A DNA stretch of 8,029 bases from an uncultured Bacillaceae bacterium (lineage in GTDB: Bacteria > Bacillota > Bacilli > Bacillales > Caldibacillaceae): NCBI GenBank assembly GCA_937934645.1, contig CALGYZ010000012.1, positions 1 to 8,029 on the forward strand, given 5' to 3'. Below, piece by piece: positions 1 through 6,156 of the stretch (its first letter is position 1; the number at the start of each line of letters is the position of its first letter). A model generated the notes under the pieces. The model saw only the letters and a program-made list of their open reading frames with translations, was not told the DNA's origin and did not search any database. The position numbers and the translations under genes were made by a program.

Positions 1-212
1 TCAGCATCGGCATCCGCGTCAGCGTCAGCATCGGCATCCGCGTCAGCATCGGCATCCGCGTCAGCATCGGCATCCGCGTCAGCGTCAGCATCGGCATCCG
101 CGTCAGCGTCAGCATCGGCATCGGCATCTGCATCAGCGTCGGCATCCGCGTCAGCGTCAGCATCGGCATCCGCGTCAGCGTCAGCATCGGCATCGGCATC
201 TGCATCAGCGTC
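1..212 (-). repeat. Asp-Ala coding tandem repeat, 35 dipeptides in window
   Basis: Every codon from 212 down to the edge alternates Asp (GAT/GAC) and Ala (GCT/GCC/GCG/GCA): 70 residues with no interruption, ending in a partial Asp codon. On the plus strand the DNA splits into blocks all starting with tcagc, of 18, 24, 18, 18, 24, 30, 18, 24 and 30 bases (1-204). Blocks 79-132 and 151-204 are the same 24+30 pair, which gives a 72-base higher-order period. The tract is markedly richer in G+C than the surrounding DNA. Such a negatively charged, low-complexity tract normally acts as an extended stalk holding an adhesive head away from the wall. The repeat should be prone to length variation by slippage or recombination, which is an inference. 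Confidence 0.95.
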
Positions 213-1355
213 TCCGTCACCTTCATCCGGATCTTCGATTTCTTCGTCAAATACAACCGTTGCTTTGTCTTTCATGCTGCTCAAGATTTCAATATCGATA
301 GCAGAGTCGCTGATTCCTGCACCGTATACCGTTACTTCGCCGCTTACGCCAGCAGGTTTATCTACACGGACAGTGGTATTAATTGTAGTTTTTCCGATTA
401 CTTGTGCGCCAACTAATTTATTGGATAAGTTTACAACAGCATCTGTAACTCCTTTAACAAGCGGTTTCACCAAATCGGTCAATTCACCAAGTAATTGGCT
501 AACGATTCCGTTCAGAACTAATTCATTTAATAGACGATCGATGATACCGCCAAGAATCGGGATATCGGTGACACCTTCAAGTACTTTGATTTCCAGTCCG
601 GCAATGGCATCCAGCAGGTCATTAACCAGATTTGTAACAACATCGCTGAGCAAGGTTTTTAAATGATTGCCTAAACCGTCAGAAAATTCAACGATAACCG
701 CGCCTTCCGGTGTAACTTTCACTTCGACCTGATCCTGATATGCAGTTAAATCTTGCAGTGCCTGATCGAGGTTATTCAAGTTATTGATTGCCTTGTTAAC
801 TGCATCCAGTCCTTTGATCGATACAACGCCTCGTAGTAGTCCATTTTCTCCGACAATTCTATCCAACGTTTTTGTCACTTCGCCAACAAGCGTTGTTACG
901 CCGCCGGTCAAGAGCCCGATCGTTCTGTACAATGCCGGTAAGTCTTCTTTCAAGTTAATCGGCAGAATTTCTACTTGAATATCTGCCGGTCCCTCAGCAG
1001 AAATTTTTCCGGCCAGTTCCGGAATGTAGAACACACCTACACGGTCCGGTTTTAATAATTCCGCATCCGCCAATCCAGTTCCAGTCAAACCTAATTGTAG
1101 TTTGTAATGATCATCGGCATCAACCAGGTTGGCATCGATGCTTACATCCGCCAGCAACTTCGCTTCTAACAAAGAGGTTTTTTCTGTAAAGCTTGCCGCC
1201 TCTACTTTGTTCGCATACGGAGCTGTGTTCGGCATAGCAAGCGGTGCGGAAACTAAAGTGAAGGAAGTTGCAAGAGCTGTAATCTTTTTCATGTATGTAC
1301 GTCTTTTGGCGTTCATTCTCTTTTTGTAATCAAAATTCCGTTTCCCTTTTTTCAA
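1..1355 (-). CDS. Secreted adhesin-like surface protein with Asp-Ala repeat (C-terminus beyond window)
   Basis: The minus-strand frame is open from the window edge to a TTG at 1355, giving 451 complete codons; the C-terminus is missing. TTG is preferred because AGGAGG lies 9 bases upstream (1365-1370). The in-frame ATGs at residues 14 and 22 have no visible ribosome binding site. Residues 1-24 are strongly basic (KRNFDYKKR, NAKRR, MKK), followed by a hydrophobic stretch (about 25-41) and a likely signal peptidase site near VEAAS (about 51-55). Residues about 55-375 form a domain region rich in Leu, Val and Asp with few aromatics, resembling the adhesive N-terminal regions of Gram-positive repeat-type surface proteins. 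From residue 382 to the edge it is pure Asp-Ala, analogous to Ser-Asp stalks of MSCRAMM adhesins. A C-terminal anchor such as LPXTG would lie outside the window. Expected role is surface display and adhesion; the ligand is unknown. Secretion is well supported, the adhesin role is inferred. Confidence 0.82.
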   Translation of the reverse strand, partial: MKKGKRNFDYKKRMNAKRRTYMKKITALATSFTLVSAPLAMPNTAPYANKVEAASFTEKTSLLEAKLLADVSIDANLVDADDHYKLQLGLTGTGLADAELLKPDRVGVFYIPELAGKISAEGPADIQVEILPINLKEDLPALYRTIGLLTGGVTTLVGEVTKTLDRIVGENGLLRGVVSIKGLDAVNKAINNLNNLDQALQDLTAYQDQVEVKVTPEGAVIVEFSDGLGNHLKTLLSDVVTNLVNDLLDAIAGLEIKVLEGVTDIPILGGIIDRLLNELVLNGIVSQLLGELTDLVKPLVKGVTDAVVNLSNKLVGAQVIGKTTINTTVRVDKPAGVSGEVTVYGAGISDSAIDIEILSSMKDKATVVFDEEIEDPDEGDGDADADADADADADADADADADADADADADADADADADADADADADADADADADADADADADADADADADA

Positions 1356-1364
1356 CGAATTTCT

Positions 1365-1370
1365 CCTCCT
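1365..1370 (-). promoter_or_regulatory. Ribosome binding site fixing the TTG start of the surface protein
   Basis: On the minus strand AGGAGG followed by AGAAATTCG precedes TTG at 1355 with 9 bases between. The match to the 16S rRNA tail is as good as any in the window, and the next in-frame starts (ATG at 1316 and 1292) have nothing comparable. It therefore decides in favour of a non-ATG start and a 13-residue longer, basic N-terminus. Confidence 0.8.
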
Positions 1371-1480
1371 GTTCCCGTTTTTATCTGATTTTTTAGATAA
1401 ATGATTTGAGTCGATCCCGCACCTTATCCGACGGAAATCGGACTACCCACAGTTTCACTGTAACAGTTCGTACTTGTCTA
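1371..1480 (-). promoter_or_regulatory. Candidate structured 5' leader of the surface protein gene
   Basis: Three inverted repeats lie in succession before the ribosome binding site. They are 1449-1461 (arms acagt/actgt, loop of 3), 1427-1442 (arms tccga/tcgga, loop of 6, extendable by a G-U pair) and 1381-1400 (arms ttatct/agataa, loop of 8). I compared it from memory with cyclic-di-GMP, cyclic-di-AMP and other common riboswitch cores and did not recognise one. It could be a regulatory leader, a transcript-stabilising structure, or chance. No promoter for this gene could be assigned with confidence in 1400-1660. Confidence 0.35.
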
Positions 1481-1580
1481 TTTACGAATCAAAAAGAACA
1501 CAAAAACTAAACATTAACTTTACTGTTATTTTTGGGTATAAAGTATCGTTTTTTGTCGATTTGTTGAATTAAAAAAAGAA

Positions 1581-1608
1581 AATCATTATGATTAAAGTAA
1601 TAATGATT
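1581..1608. promoter_or_regulatory. A+T-rich inverted repeat upstream of the surface protein gene (possible operator)
   Basis: The arms aatcatta (1581-1588) and taatgatt (1601-1608) are perfect 8-base inverted copies with a 12-base spacer. They lie in the 300-base non-coding stretch upstream of the surface protein gene, just beyond the terminator of the regulator gene. The base composition recalls Fur-type operators, but the arrangement does not match the known 19-base Fur box. I treat it as an unassigned protein-binding site. Chance is possible in such A+T-rich DNA. Confidence 0.35.
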
Positions 1609-1660
1609 CTTTGAAATATTTTTTATAATCATAAGGTCGTATTTTGTAAAAAAATAAAAA

Positions 1661-1690
1661 AACATAATGCCGGCATACCGGCATTATGTT
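1661..1690 (-). terminator. Intrinsic terminator of the toroid/regulator operon
   Basis: A perfect 13-base stem (1661-1673 with 1678-1690) and a CATA loop are followed on the minus strand by TTTTTTTA and a further run of T. It begins 30 bases past the stop codon of the BTAD regulator. It separates that operon from the surface protein gene, so the latter needs its own promoter. Confidence 0.92.
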
Positions 1691-1720
1691 TTATGTTTAG
1701 TCATAATAAAACATATACAA

Positions 1721-2890
1721 TTATATTTTCTGAACAATATTTTTTATCCAATTTCTGTACCAGTTTCTGATCTCTTCATTCGGCAATGTATCAAATTCTT
1801 CTTTCATCATTTGATTCAATTTAAAATATTGTTTTTCTACGTTATGAATGTCACCCTGCTTGTCATAAATCCGCATGAGCATTAAATAGGAGTCTTGCAA
1901 ATACGGATACAGCTGCTGGTTTTTTAACGCAAGCAGGCTGGCTTCCGTATATTTACCGGAGTTATACAAATACTGCAATACTTCATTGGAAAACGCCTGA
2001 TACAGGACCCTCAAACGCTCCTGTTCGTTTTCAACCCATACATAGGACTCCTCTGCCAAATAATCGCCTGTATATTGATCAATGAGTTCCAAACAATAAT
2101 CGATATTTTCATCTGAAATAACCGACATTTTCTTTATTTCTTTTTCCCAGTCATCAACTTCACAACTCACATTATTAAATAAAATTTCATAGGCATGGTC
2201 CCGGCTGACAATGTCGATATCAATCCCGATATTTTTTAATGTCGCCCTCACTTGGCAAATCGCGCTATACAATTTATCATATGCCTTTTCCACATCTTCT
2301 TCCGGCCATAACAAATCAATAATGACATCTTTCCGGACAACCGTTTCATTCCGGTTATGCATAAGGAACGCAAAAAGCTCTTTTGCTTTGGATGTCCGCC
2401 ATTTCACATTTTTTATTTCCTTGTCATTGTATTTAAAGTGCAGATTTTTAAAACAACCGATTGTATACGTTTCATTAACCGGCGGGTTTTCTCTGTCATT
2501 CATAATGCGTTCGATCGTTTTTTGTATTCTGGATTGGCTAACCGGTATCAATAAATAATCAGCCGCCCCCAACTCAAAGGCTTCAACGGCATATTCTTTG
2601 CTTTTCGCCATAAAAACTATTTTGACATGCGGGTGTTTTATTTTTATCTTTTGTGCAATTTTCAGACCGCAGAAATTTGAAACCTGGGCATTATAATTTT
2701 TTGAATTACTGCCGTCGATGATAATAAAAACAACGTCCGGATTAATTTGTTCAATCCCTTTGATGGCTTTATGCTCATTGGAATAGTTTCCGACAACTTT
2801 TATTTGCTTGGTCGATTCCAAAATTTCCACAGAACAGGCAATTTCAAGTATACTGCTCCCGATCGTTACTGCTTTCAGCAAACCTATCAC
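1721..2890 (-). CDS. Transcription regulator: degenerate receiver, winged helix and BTAD domain
   Basis: About 389 residues. Residues 5-130 fold like a response-regulator receiver, with a helix/strand pattern ending in EYAVEAFELGAADYLLIPV. The usual phosphorylation residues are missing: GSS stands where the acidic pair should be, Ile57 occupies the PDxxxxD phosphoacceptor register (nearest Asp is 59), Ala95 replaces Thr/Ser and Ile115 replaces the Lys of LLKP. Residues about 142-235 match the winged helix of this family (WRTSKAKELFAFL, LLWPEED). Residues about 240-380 match the BTAD helical-repeat domain, with YTGDYLAEESYVWVENEQERL. It probably binds DNA in the cytosol without classical phosphorelay. 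Start choice: GTG at 2890 has AGGGGG 6 bases upstream; TTG at 2881 (behind AAGGGTGAT) is almost equal, while TTG at 2977 is open but poorly supported. It lies 93 bases after the toroid gene with no terminator between, so probably the same operon. Targets are unknown. Confidence 0.85.
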   Translation of the reverse strand: MIGLLKAVTIGSSILEIACSVEILESTKQIKVVGNYSNEHKAIKGIEQINPDVVFIIIDGSNSKNYNAQVSNFCGLKIAQKIKIKHPHVKIVFMAKSKEYAVEAFELGAADYLLIPVSQSRIQKTIERIMNDRENPPVNETYTIGCFKNLHFKYNDKEIKNVKWRTSKAKELFAFLMHNRNETVVRKDVIIDLLWPEEDVEKAYDKLYSAICQVRATLKNIGIDIDIVSRDHAYEILFNNVSCEVDDWEKEIKKMSVISDENIDYCLELIDQYTGDYLAEESYVWVENEQERLRVLYQAFSNEVLQYLYNSGKYTEASLLALKNQQLYPYLQDSYLMLMRIYDKQGDIHNVEKQYFKLNQMMKEEFDTLPNEEIRNWYRNWIKNIVQKI

Positions 2891-2983
2891 CCTTTTCCCC
2901 CTGTTTTTCTCCGCCTGCAACATCCTTTCTGTACTACATTGATGTTGATCTTCGTAAGGCTCCCCCAAACAAAGCAAAATCCT

Positions 2984-4726
2984 TTAAGCGGGACGGACCG
3001 GCTGTTTTTTTACATCAGGCAGTCTGTGCAACAGATATTGAATGTAACCGGATAAATAATGTTCAATATCATCAATACGCACCCGGAAGGAATGATGACG
3101 GATGAAAAAGGAATGCAAAATCAGTTCCGGATTTTTTGTGTACATGGCCAGTTCCGGATAGAAAAAGCCAACCCGCTGATATTCTGCTCTCCAATCGATG
3201 GTTTCTTCCAGAAAATCCTCGTCAATATGTTCAAGCAAATAATCTTTTTCCTGTGCTTTTATTTTTTTAATCATTTTATAGGCAGCCATGGTCAGCTCTA
3301 AAAATGTCGGATATGTTGTCTCCCGGTGATAAATAAAATCAAGTTTTGCGTGACAGTTTTTCAATCCGAAAATAAAATACTGATCTTCCGGGAGATAGTC
3401 GGTAATTTCATTAGCCGCATAGCTGAGCCAATGGTCATGATGTTTCCAATAATCATTCCGGATAAAATAGTCAAACGATTTTTTCGCTTCATTCAGCCAT
3501 CTGTCATCCCGGTCGATAGCATACAAACGCAACAAAGAGAAGATGGCTTCCCCTTCGTAGTAAATAATCCGGTAAAGATCTTTAATTTCGTAAGATGGAT
3601 AGGTCAATACATGGATAAAACCGCCGCTGACTGTTTTCATTTTAATGATTCCATTGGCCAGTGCCCGTGCGATTTCAAGATATTTTCTTGATCCGGTCAG
3701 TTCCATATACTTCGTCATGGCTAAAATAGCCGTGGCGTTGGAACCAAGCTTAATTTCATTTTCATTGGCATGATCGACGACAAAAGCCATTTCCATATTG
3801 TCTTCATTTTTATATACGACCGCTTCCTGGATTAAATAGTCAATTCCCCGCTCAACGGCACGGATAATCTTTTCATCCTGCAATACTTCATAACCTTCCG
3901 CCATTGCATACAGAGAGCTTGAATGCCTGAGTATATTGTACGTACCGATTTTTTTTGCAAAGTTGGCGAAATACCCGTATTCAAATTTTCCATCTTCTTT
4001 TAACATATTAACTAAAAAGTATGTGGCTTTCTCAATTAAAAATTTGACTTCTTCTTCAATGGAGTCGGTTTTTCGGATTCCGTTCATTAAATCCCCGTCA
4101 TACAGTGTCCGGATGATTCCGTCCGTACTGTCTAAAAAGATGCCCTTTGTTTTAAATAGAATCACATTTTTGTTTCGGTAACGTTCCTTTATAAAGGGAA
4201 ATTTTACATCGTATTTTTCACGGACATAGCGGTTTATGTTTTTTTCACTTAATTGAAGTTTTTTATTAATTTCCCTGATCATGGCATTTCCATTAATTTC
4301 CTGTTCAAGAAATGCCAAACGGAATTCCGGATCAAAGGCAATTCCGTACCGGAAGTAATTTTTCTTCGTTTTTGCAATTAAATTTTCCAATTCATTAAAA
4401 TAAATAACTTTTGTTTCACTTACGACATCCAGCTTGATCCATTGGGGATTTAAATGTTGTTTATATACAAGATCACTTAACTTTTTCTTAATCCGCCGGA
4501 AAATTTTCCGTAAATCTGTACCGGCTTCTGTAAATACCCGGGCACGAATGGAAGGATTTCCGGCAGAAACAAAAATCACATATTCTTCCTTTCCATTTTC
4601 CAGTGAAACTTTACAGTGGGAAAAATTCTCTTCTATATAATCTTTGAATCCGGATACTGCTTCATTGATAAACCCCAACATTGATCCGCTGCTCATCTTA
4701 TCCAACCTTTCCAGAACATTAGTCAT
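2984..4726 (-). CDS. Cytosolic protein with probable alpha/alpha-toroid (six-hairpin glycosidase-like) domain, function unknown
   Basis: 580 residues with no signal peptide or membrane segment, so probably cytosolic. Residues about 20-190 form an alpha/beta region I do not recognise securely (SAGNPSIRARVF, QWIKLDVV, YFRYGIAFDPEFRLAFLEQE). Residues about 225-565 show helical hairpins typical of alpha/alpha toroids: YNILRHSSSLYAMAEGYE (263-280), KLGSNATAILAMTKYMELTG (326-345), YYEGEAIFSLLRLY (389-402), DRWLNEAKKSFDYFI (408-422) and HWLSYAANEI (432-441). Proteins of this fold include glycosidases, sugar epimerases and lyases; Asp, Glu, Tyr and His residues here could form an active site, but no catalytic pair can be named. 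ATG at 4726 has GGGAG only 3 bases away; ATG at 4696 (residue 11) with AAAGG at 9 bases is an alternative. It is the first gene of a probable operon with the BTAD regulator, suggesting the two act in one pathway. Fold is moderately sure, function unassigned. Confidence 0.8.
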   Translation of the reverse strand: MTNVLERLDKMSSGSMLGFINEAVSGFKDYIEENFSHCKVSLENGKEEYVIFVSAGNPSIRARVFTEAGTDLRKIFRRIKKKLSDLVYKQHLNPQWIKLDVVSETKVIYFNELENLIAKTKKNYFRYGIAFDPEFRLAFLEQEINGNAMIREINKKLQLSEKNINRYVREKYDVKFPFIKERYRNKNVILFKTKGIFLDSTDGIIRTLYDGDLMNGIRKTDSIEEEVKFLIEKATYFLVNMLKEDGKFEYGYFANFAKKIGTYNILRHSSSLYAMAEGYEVLQDEKIIRAVERGIDYLIQEAVVYKNEDNMEMAFVVDHANENEIKLGSNATAILAMTKYMELTGSRKYLEIARALANGIIKMKTVSGGFIHVLTYPSYEIKDLYRIIYYEGEAIFSLLRLYAIDRDDRWLNEAKKSFDYFIRNDYWKHHDHWLSYAANEITDYLPEDQYFIFGLKNCHAKLDFIYHRETTYPTFLELTMAAYKMIKKIKAQEKDYLLEHIDEDFLEETIDWRAEYQRVGFFYPELAMYTKNPELILHSFFIRHHSFRVRIDDIEHYLSGYIQYLLHRLPDVKKQPVRPA

Positions 4727-4817
4727 TTACTCCCGTTCTTAACGTGAAAATGGTAAAAAGTTCCAAAGCATGGTTGTTTGTTCATGAAAAAGTTTAATAG
4801 ATGAATACAAAAAGTGA

Positions 4818-4846
4818 ATAATAGTTAGTATAACATATTTTGACAA
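4818..4846 (-). promoter_or_regulatory. SigmaA-type promoter of the toroid/regulator operon
   Basis: On the minus strand TTGTCA (4846-4841) and TATTAT (4823-4818) are separated by exactly 17 bases, each 5 of 6 matches to the sigmaA consensus. Transcription would start near 4811, giving a leader of about 85 bases. The -35 hexamer is also the right arm of the palindrome at 4840-4865, so a protein bound there would be expected to block or modulate RNA polymerase. Confidence 0.6.
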
Positions 4847-4865
4847 ATTGTTAACTTTTTGTCAA
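4840..4865. promoter_or_regulatory. 26-base palindrome overlapping the -35 element (likely operator)
   Basis: The arms ttgacaaa and tttgtcaa are perfect 8-base inverted copies around a 10-base centre that itself contains gttaac. Only the two base pairs flanking that centre break the symmetry. The site overlaps the -35 hexamer of the minus-strand promoter, the classical position for a repressor, or for a regulator that substitutes for the -35 contact. A natural candidate binder is the BTAD regulator of the same operon (inference). Confidence 0.6.
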
Positions 4866-4950
4866 ATTATGTCATAGATACATTTTTCTACTATGTTTAT
4901 AACATATCATTCACTTTAATTTGTGACACATCTATTAAAATCTAATAAAA

Positions 4951-4978
4951 AAGTCCTGATTAAGGAAAATCAGGACTT
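4951..4978 (-). terminator. Intrinsic terminator of the ADP-ribosylglycohydrolase gene
   Basis: A perfect 11-base stem (4951-4961 with 4968-4978) with a 6-base loop is followed on the minus strand by TTTTTTATT. It lies about 60 bases past the stop of the gene at 5041 and insulates it from the toroid operon downstream on the same strand. Confidence 0.9.
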
Positions 4979-5040
4979 ATCACTTAAAATTCTTTATATG
5001 ATTTTCCGGGACTCCGGTTAAACATATCATGCCTGCTTTT

Positions 5041-5919
5041 TTATAAAAGTTCCCTTGTCCGGAGCCGGTAGATGTTTGCTGCTAATTGATCTAGTTCTTC
5101 TTTTATCACTATTTTTCTTTTGTATTCGTCAGGAATCCGACTATATCCAGTATGGACACCCTTTAATCCTCCGGCTACAGCCGCAATGGTATCACTGTCT
5201 CCGCCTTTATTTACCGCACCAAGAACAACATCACGGAACGAATTTTCGTTATACAGCCAGTATATTGCCCACTTTAAGGTATGAACAACATATCCGTCCG
5301 GGGGACAATCCGGTTCGGTTTCTAAATCCGTATCGTAACAGGTGTTTTTGATTTCAGCCTGTATACCCGGACGTAATTCTTCGCCTTTTAGGAGCCGGCG
5401 GGCAATTTTATTGTAAATAACACAAGCTTCGGCCGCCTTATCGTCATAATGGGTCATTTTCGATTGCCGGATCGTGATGTCAATCATTTTTTGCTCATTT
5501 TCGTAAAGGAGGGCAACAGGGAGACATCTCATCAAACTTCCATTGCCGGCTGATTTTCCGTTAAACGTATCGTGGGCCATTTTGGCAGCTTCAAACCAGT
5601 CCCCGGAAAAAAGCCGGAATGTTGCGGCAATCGTATTACCAATCGTTTTCGGTTTTGTATTTCCCCAGGCAATGAATTCTTTTCCAATATCATCAACAGG
5701 GTCTTCCGGATTTTTTATGATCCCTTTGGCCACAGCCATTGTCATTGCGGTATCATCGGTTGTTTCTCCCGGTTCTAGCCCCCAAAATCCTCCGCCTGTC
5801 ATTTCCTTGACATAGCCGTACTTCTCTCTTATTTCTTTTTCAGTTAAAAATTCTGTAGTAACACCTAATGCATCCCCGATTGCTACACCAAATAAACCGC
5901 CTTTAATTTGATCCAGCAT
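5041..5919 (-). CDS. ADP-ribosylglycohydrolase family protein
   Basis: 292 residues, the usual length for the ARH/DraG family, which removes ADP-ribose from modified proteins, nucleic acids or small ADP-ribosyl compounds in the cytosol using two magnesium ions. Signature segments are all present and in order: GVAIGDALG (11-19), GETTDDTAMT (51-60, with Thr54, Asp55 and Asp56 as metal ligands), GNGSLMR (125-131), MTHYDD (155-160) and KGGDSDTIAAVAGGL (238-252, with Asp241, Asp243 and Thr244 completing the metal site). The enzyme therefore looks catalytically intact. ATG at 5919 is chosen with GTGGTGAT (5925-5932) as ribosome binding site; a TTG at 5925 overlaps that site and is less likely. The gene is monocistronic, divergent from bmr and followed by its own terminator. 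No ADP-ribosyltransferase partner lies in the window, so the substrate cannot be named. Confidence 0.93.
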   Translation of the reverse strand: MLDQIKGGLFGVAIGDALGVTTEFLTEKEIREKYGYVKEMTGGGFWGLEPGETTDDTAMTMAVAKGIIKNPEDPVDDIGKEFIAWGNTKPKTIGNTIAATFRLFSGDWFEAAKMAHDTFNGKSAGNGSLMRCLPVALLYENEQKMIDITIRQSKMTHYDDKAAEACVIYNKIARRLLKGEELRPGIQAEIKNTCYDTDLETEPDCPPDGYVVHTLKWAIYWLYNENSFRDVVLGAVNKGGDSDTIAAVAGGLKGVHTGYSRIPDEYKRKIVIKEELDQLAANIYRLRTRELL

Positions 5920-5984
5920 TTTCAATCACCACTTTTACAAAAATATTAAAAAGGAAATTATTCATTCTGTGATTCATCGAAACT

Positions 5985-5990
5985 ATTATA
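5985..5990 (-). promoter_or_regulatory. Possible -10 element for the ADP-ribosylglycohydrolase gene
   Basis: A perfect TATAAT on the minus strand lies 66 bases before the start codon at 5919. It sits within the near-palindrome actattatagt. No good -35 hexamer is found 16-18 bases upstream, so the promoter call is tentative. Confidence 0.35.
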
Positions 5991-6001
5991 GTACAATAAT
6001 G

Positions 6002-6030
6002 TTGCAGAGGATAATTTGACGTGCTATGAT
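6002..6030 (+). promoter_or_regulatory. Extended -10 promoter candidate of bmr
   Basis: TATGAT (6025-6030) carries an upstream TGC, the extended -10 feature that compensates for a weak -35. The -35 candidate TTGCAG (6002-6007) is 17 bases away. Transcription would start near 6037, leaving about 120 bases of leader before ATG 6157. I see no recognisable BmrR-type dyad between the hexamers. Confidence 0.5.
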
Positions 6031-6156
6031 AATTTCCCCGGTTTTTATTTGCGATTTGCAGTGATTCACCAACAGTTCGATGACCGTATAATTCACGTCG
6101 TGCAAGTGAAAAAAATCGTTTTTACAATTTATTAAGGAACGGGTTAGGAGGACTCT

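Larger units (their letters stand above)
4793..4939. repeat. Nested inverted repeats around the operon promoter
   Basis: The outer arms tttaatagatg (4793-4803) and catctattaaa (4929-4939) are a perfect 11-base inverted pair. Inside them aaagtgaat (4811-4819) and attcacttt (4909-4917) form a perfect 9-base pair. Further in lie the 26-base palindrome at 4840-4865 and a 15-base one, tatgtt-tat-aacata (4892-4906). The sequence tataacatat also occurs twice in direct orientation (4829-4838, 4898-4907). The two sides therefore look like imperfect inverted copies of about 40 bases. No target-site duplication flanks it. It may be a multi-site operator or the remnant of a small palindromic mobile element. 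Confidence 0.6.

Noticed and set aside
1..212. CRISPR array suggested by short regular repeats
   Set aside because: There are no unique spacers; the blocks are a continuous Asp-Ala codon repeat in frame with an upstream protein.
1..666. Plus-strand open frame with Ser-Ala repeats, opposite the surface protein gene
   Set aside because: It is the mirror of the Asp-Ala repeat. The minus frame has a ribosome binding site, signal peptide and coherent protein; the plus frame lacks a start signal.
1534..1539. Plus-strand gggtat resembling a SigB -10 element
   Set aside because: No matching -35 lies upstream, and a transcript would run straight into the terminator without any plus-strand gene.
2977..2977. 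TTG at 2977 as the start of the BTAD regulator
   Set aside because: The added 29 residues are not part of the receiver fold, and the nearest AGG is too close to the TTG; GTG 2890 or TTG 2881 fit both domain boundary and ribosome binding site.
5007..5018. Small ccgg-gact-ccgg hairpin downstream of the ADP-ribosylglycohydrolase gene
   Set aside because: Only 4 base pairs and no T run; the real terminator is at 4951-4978.
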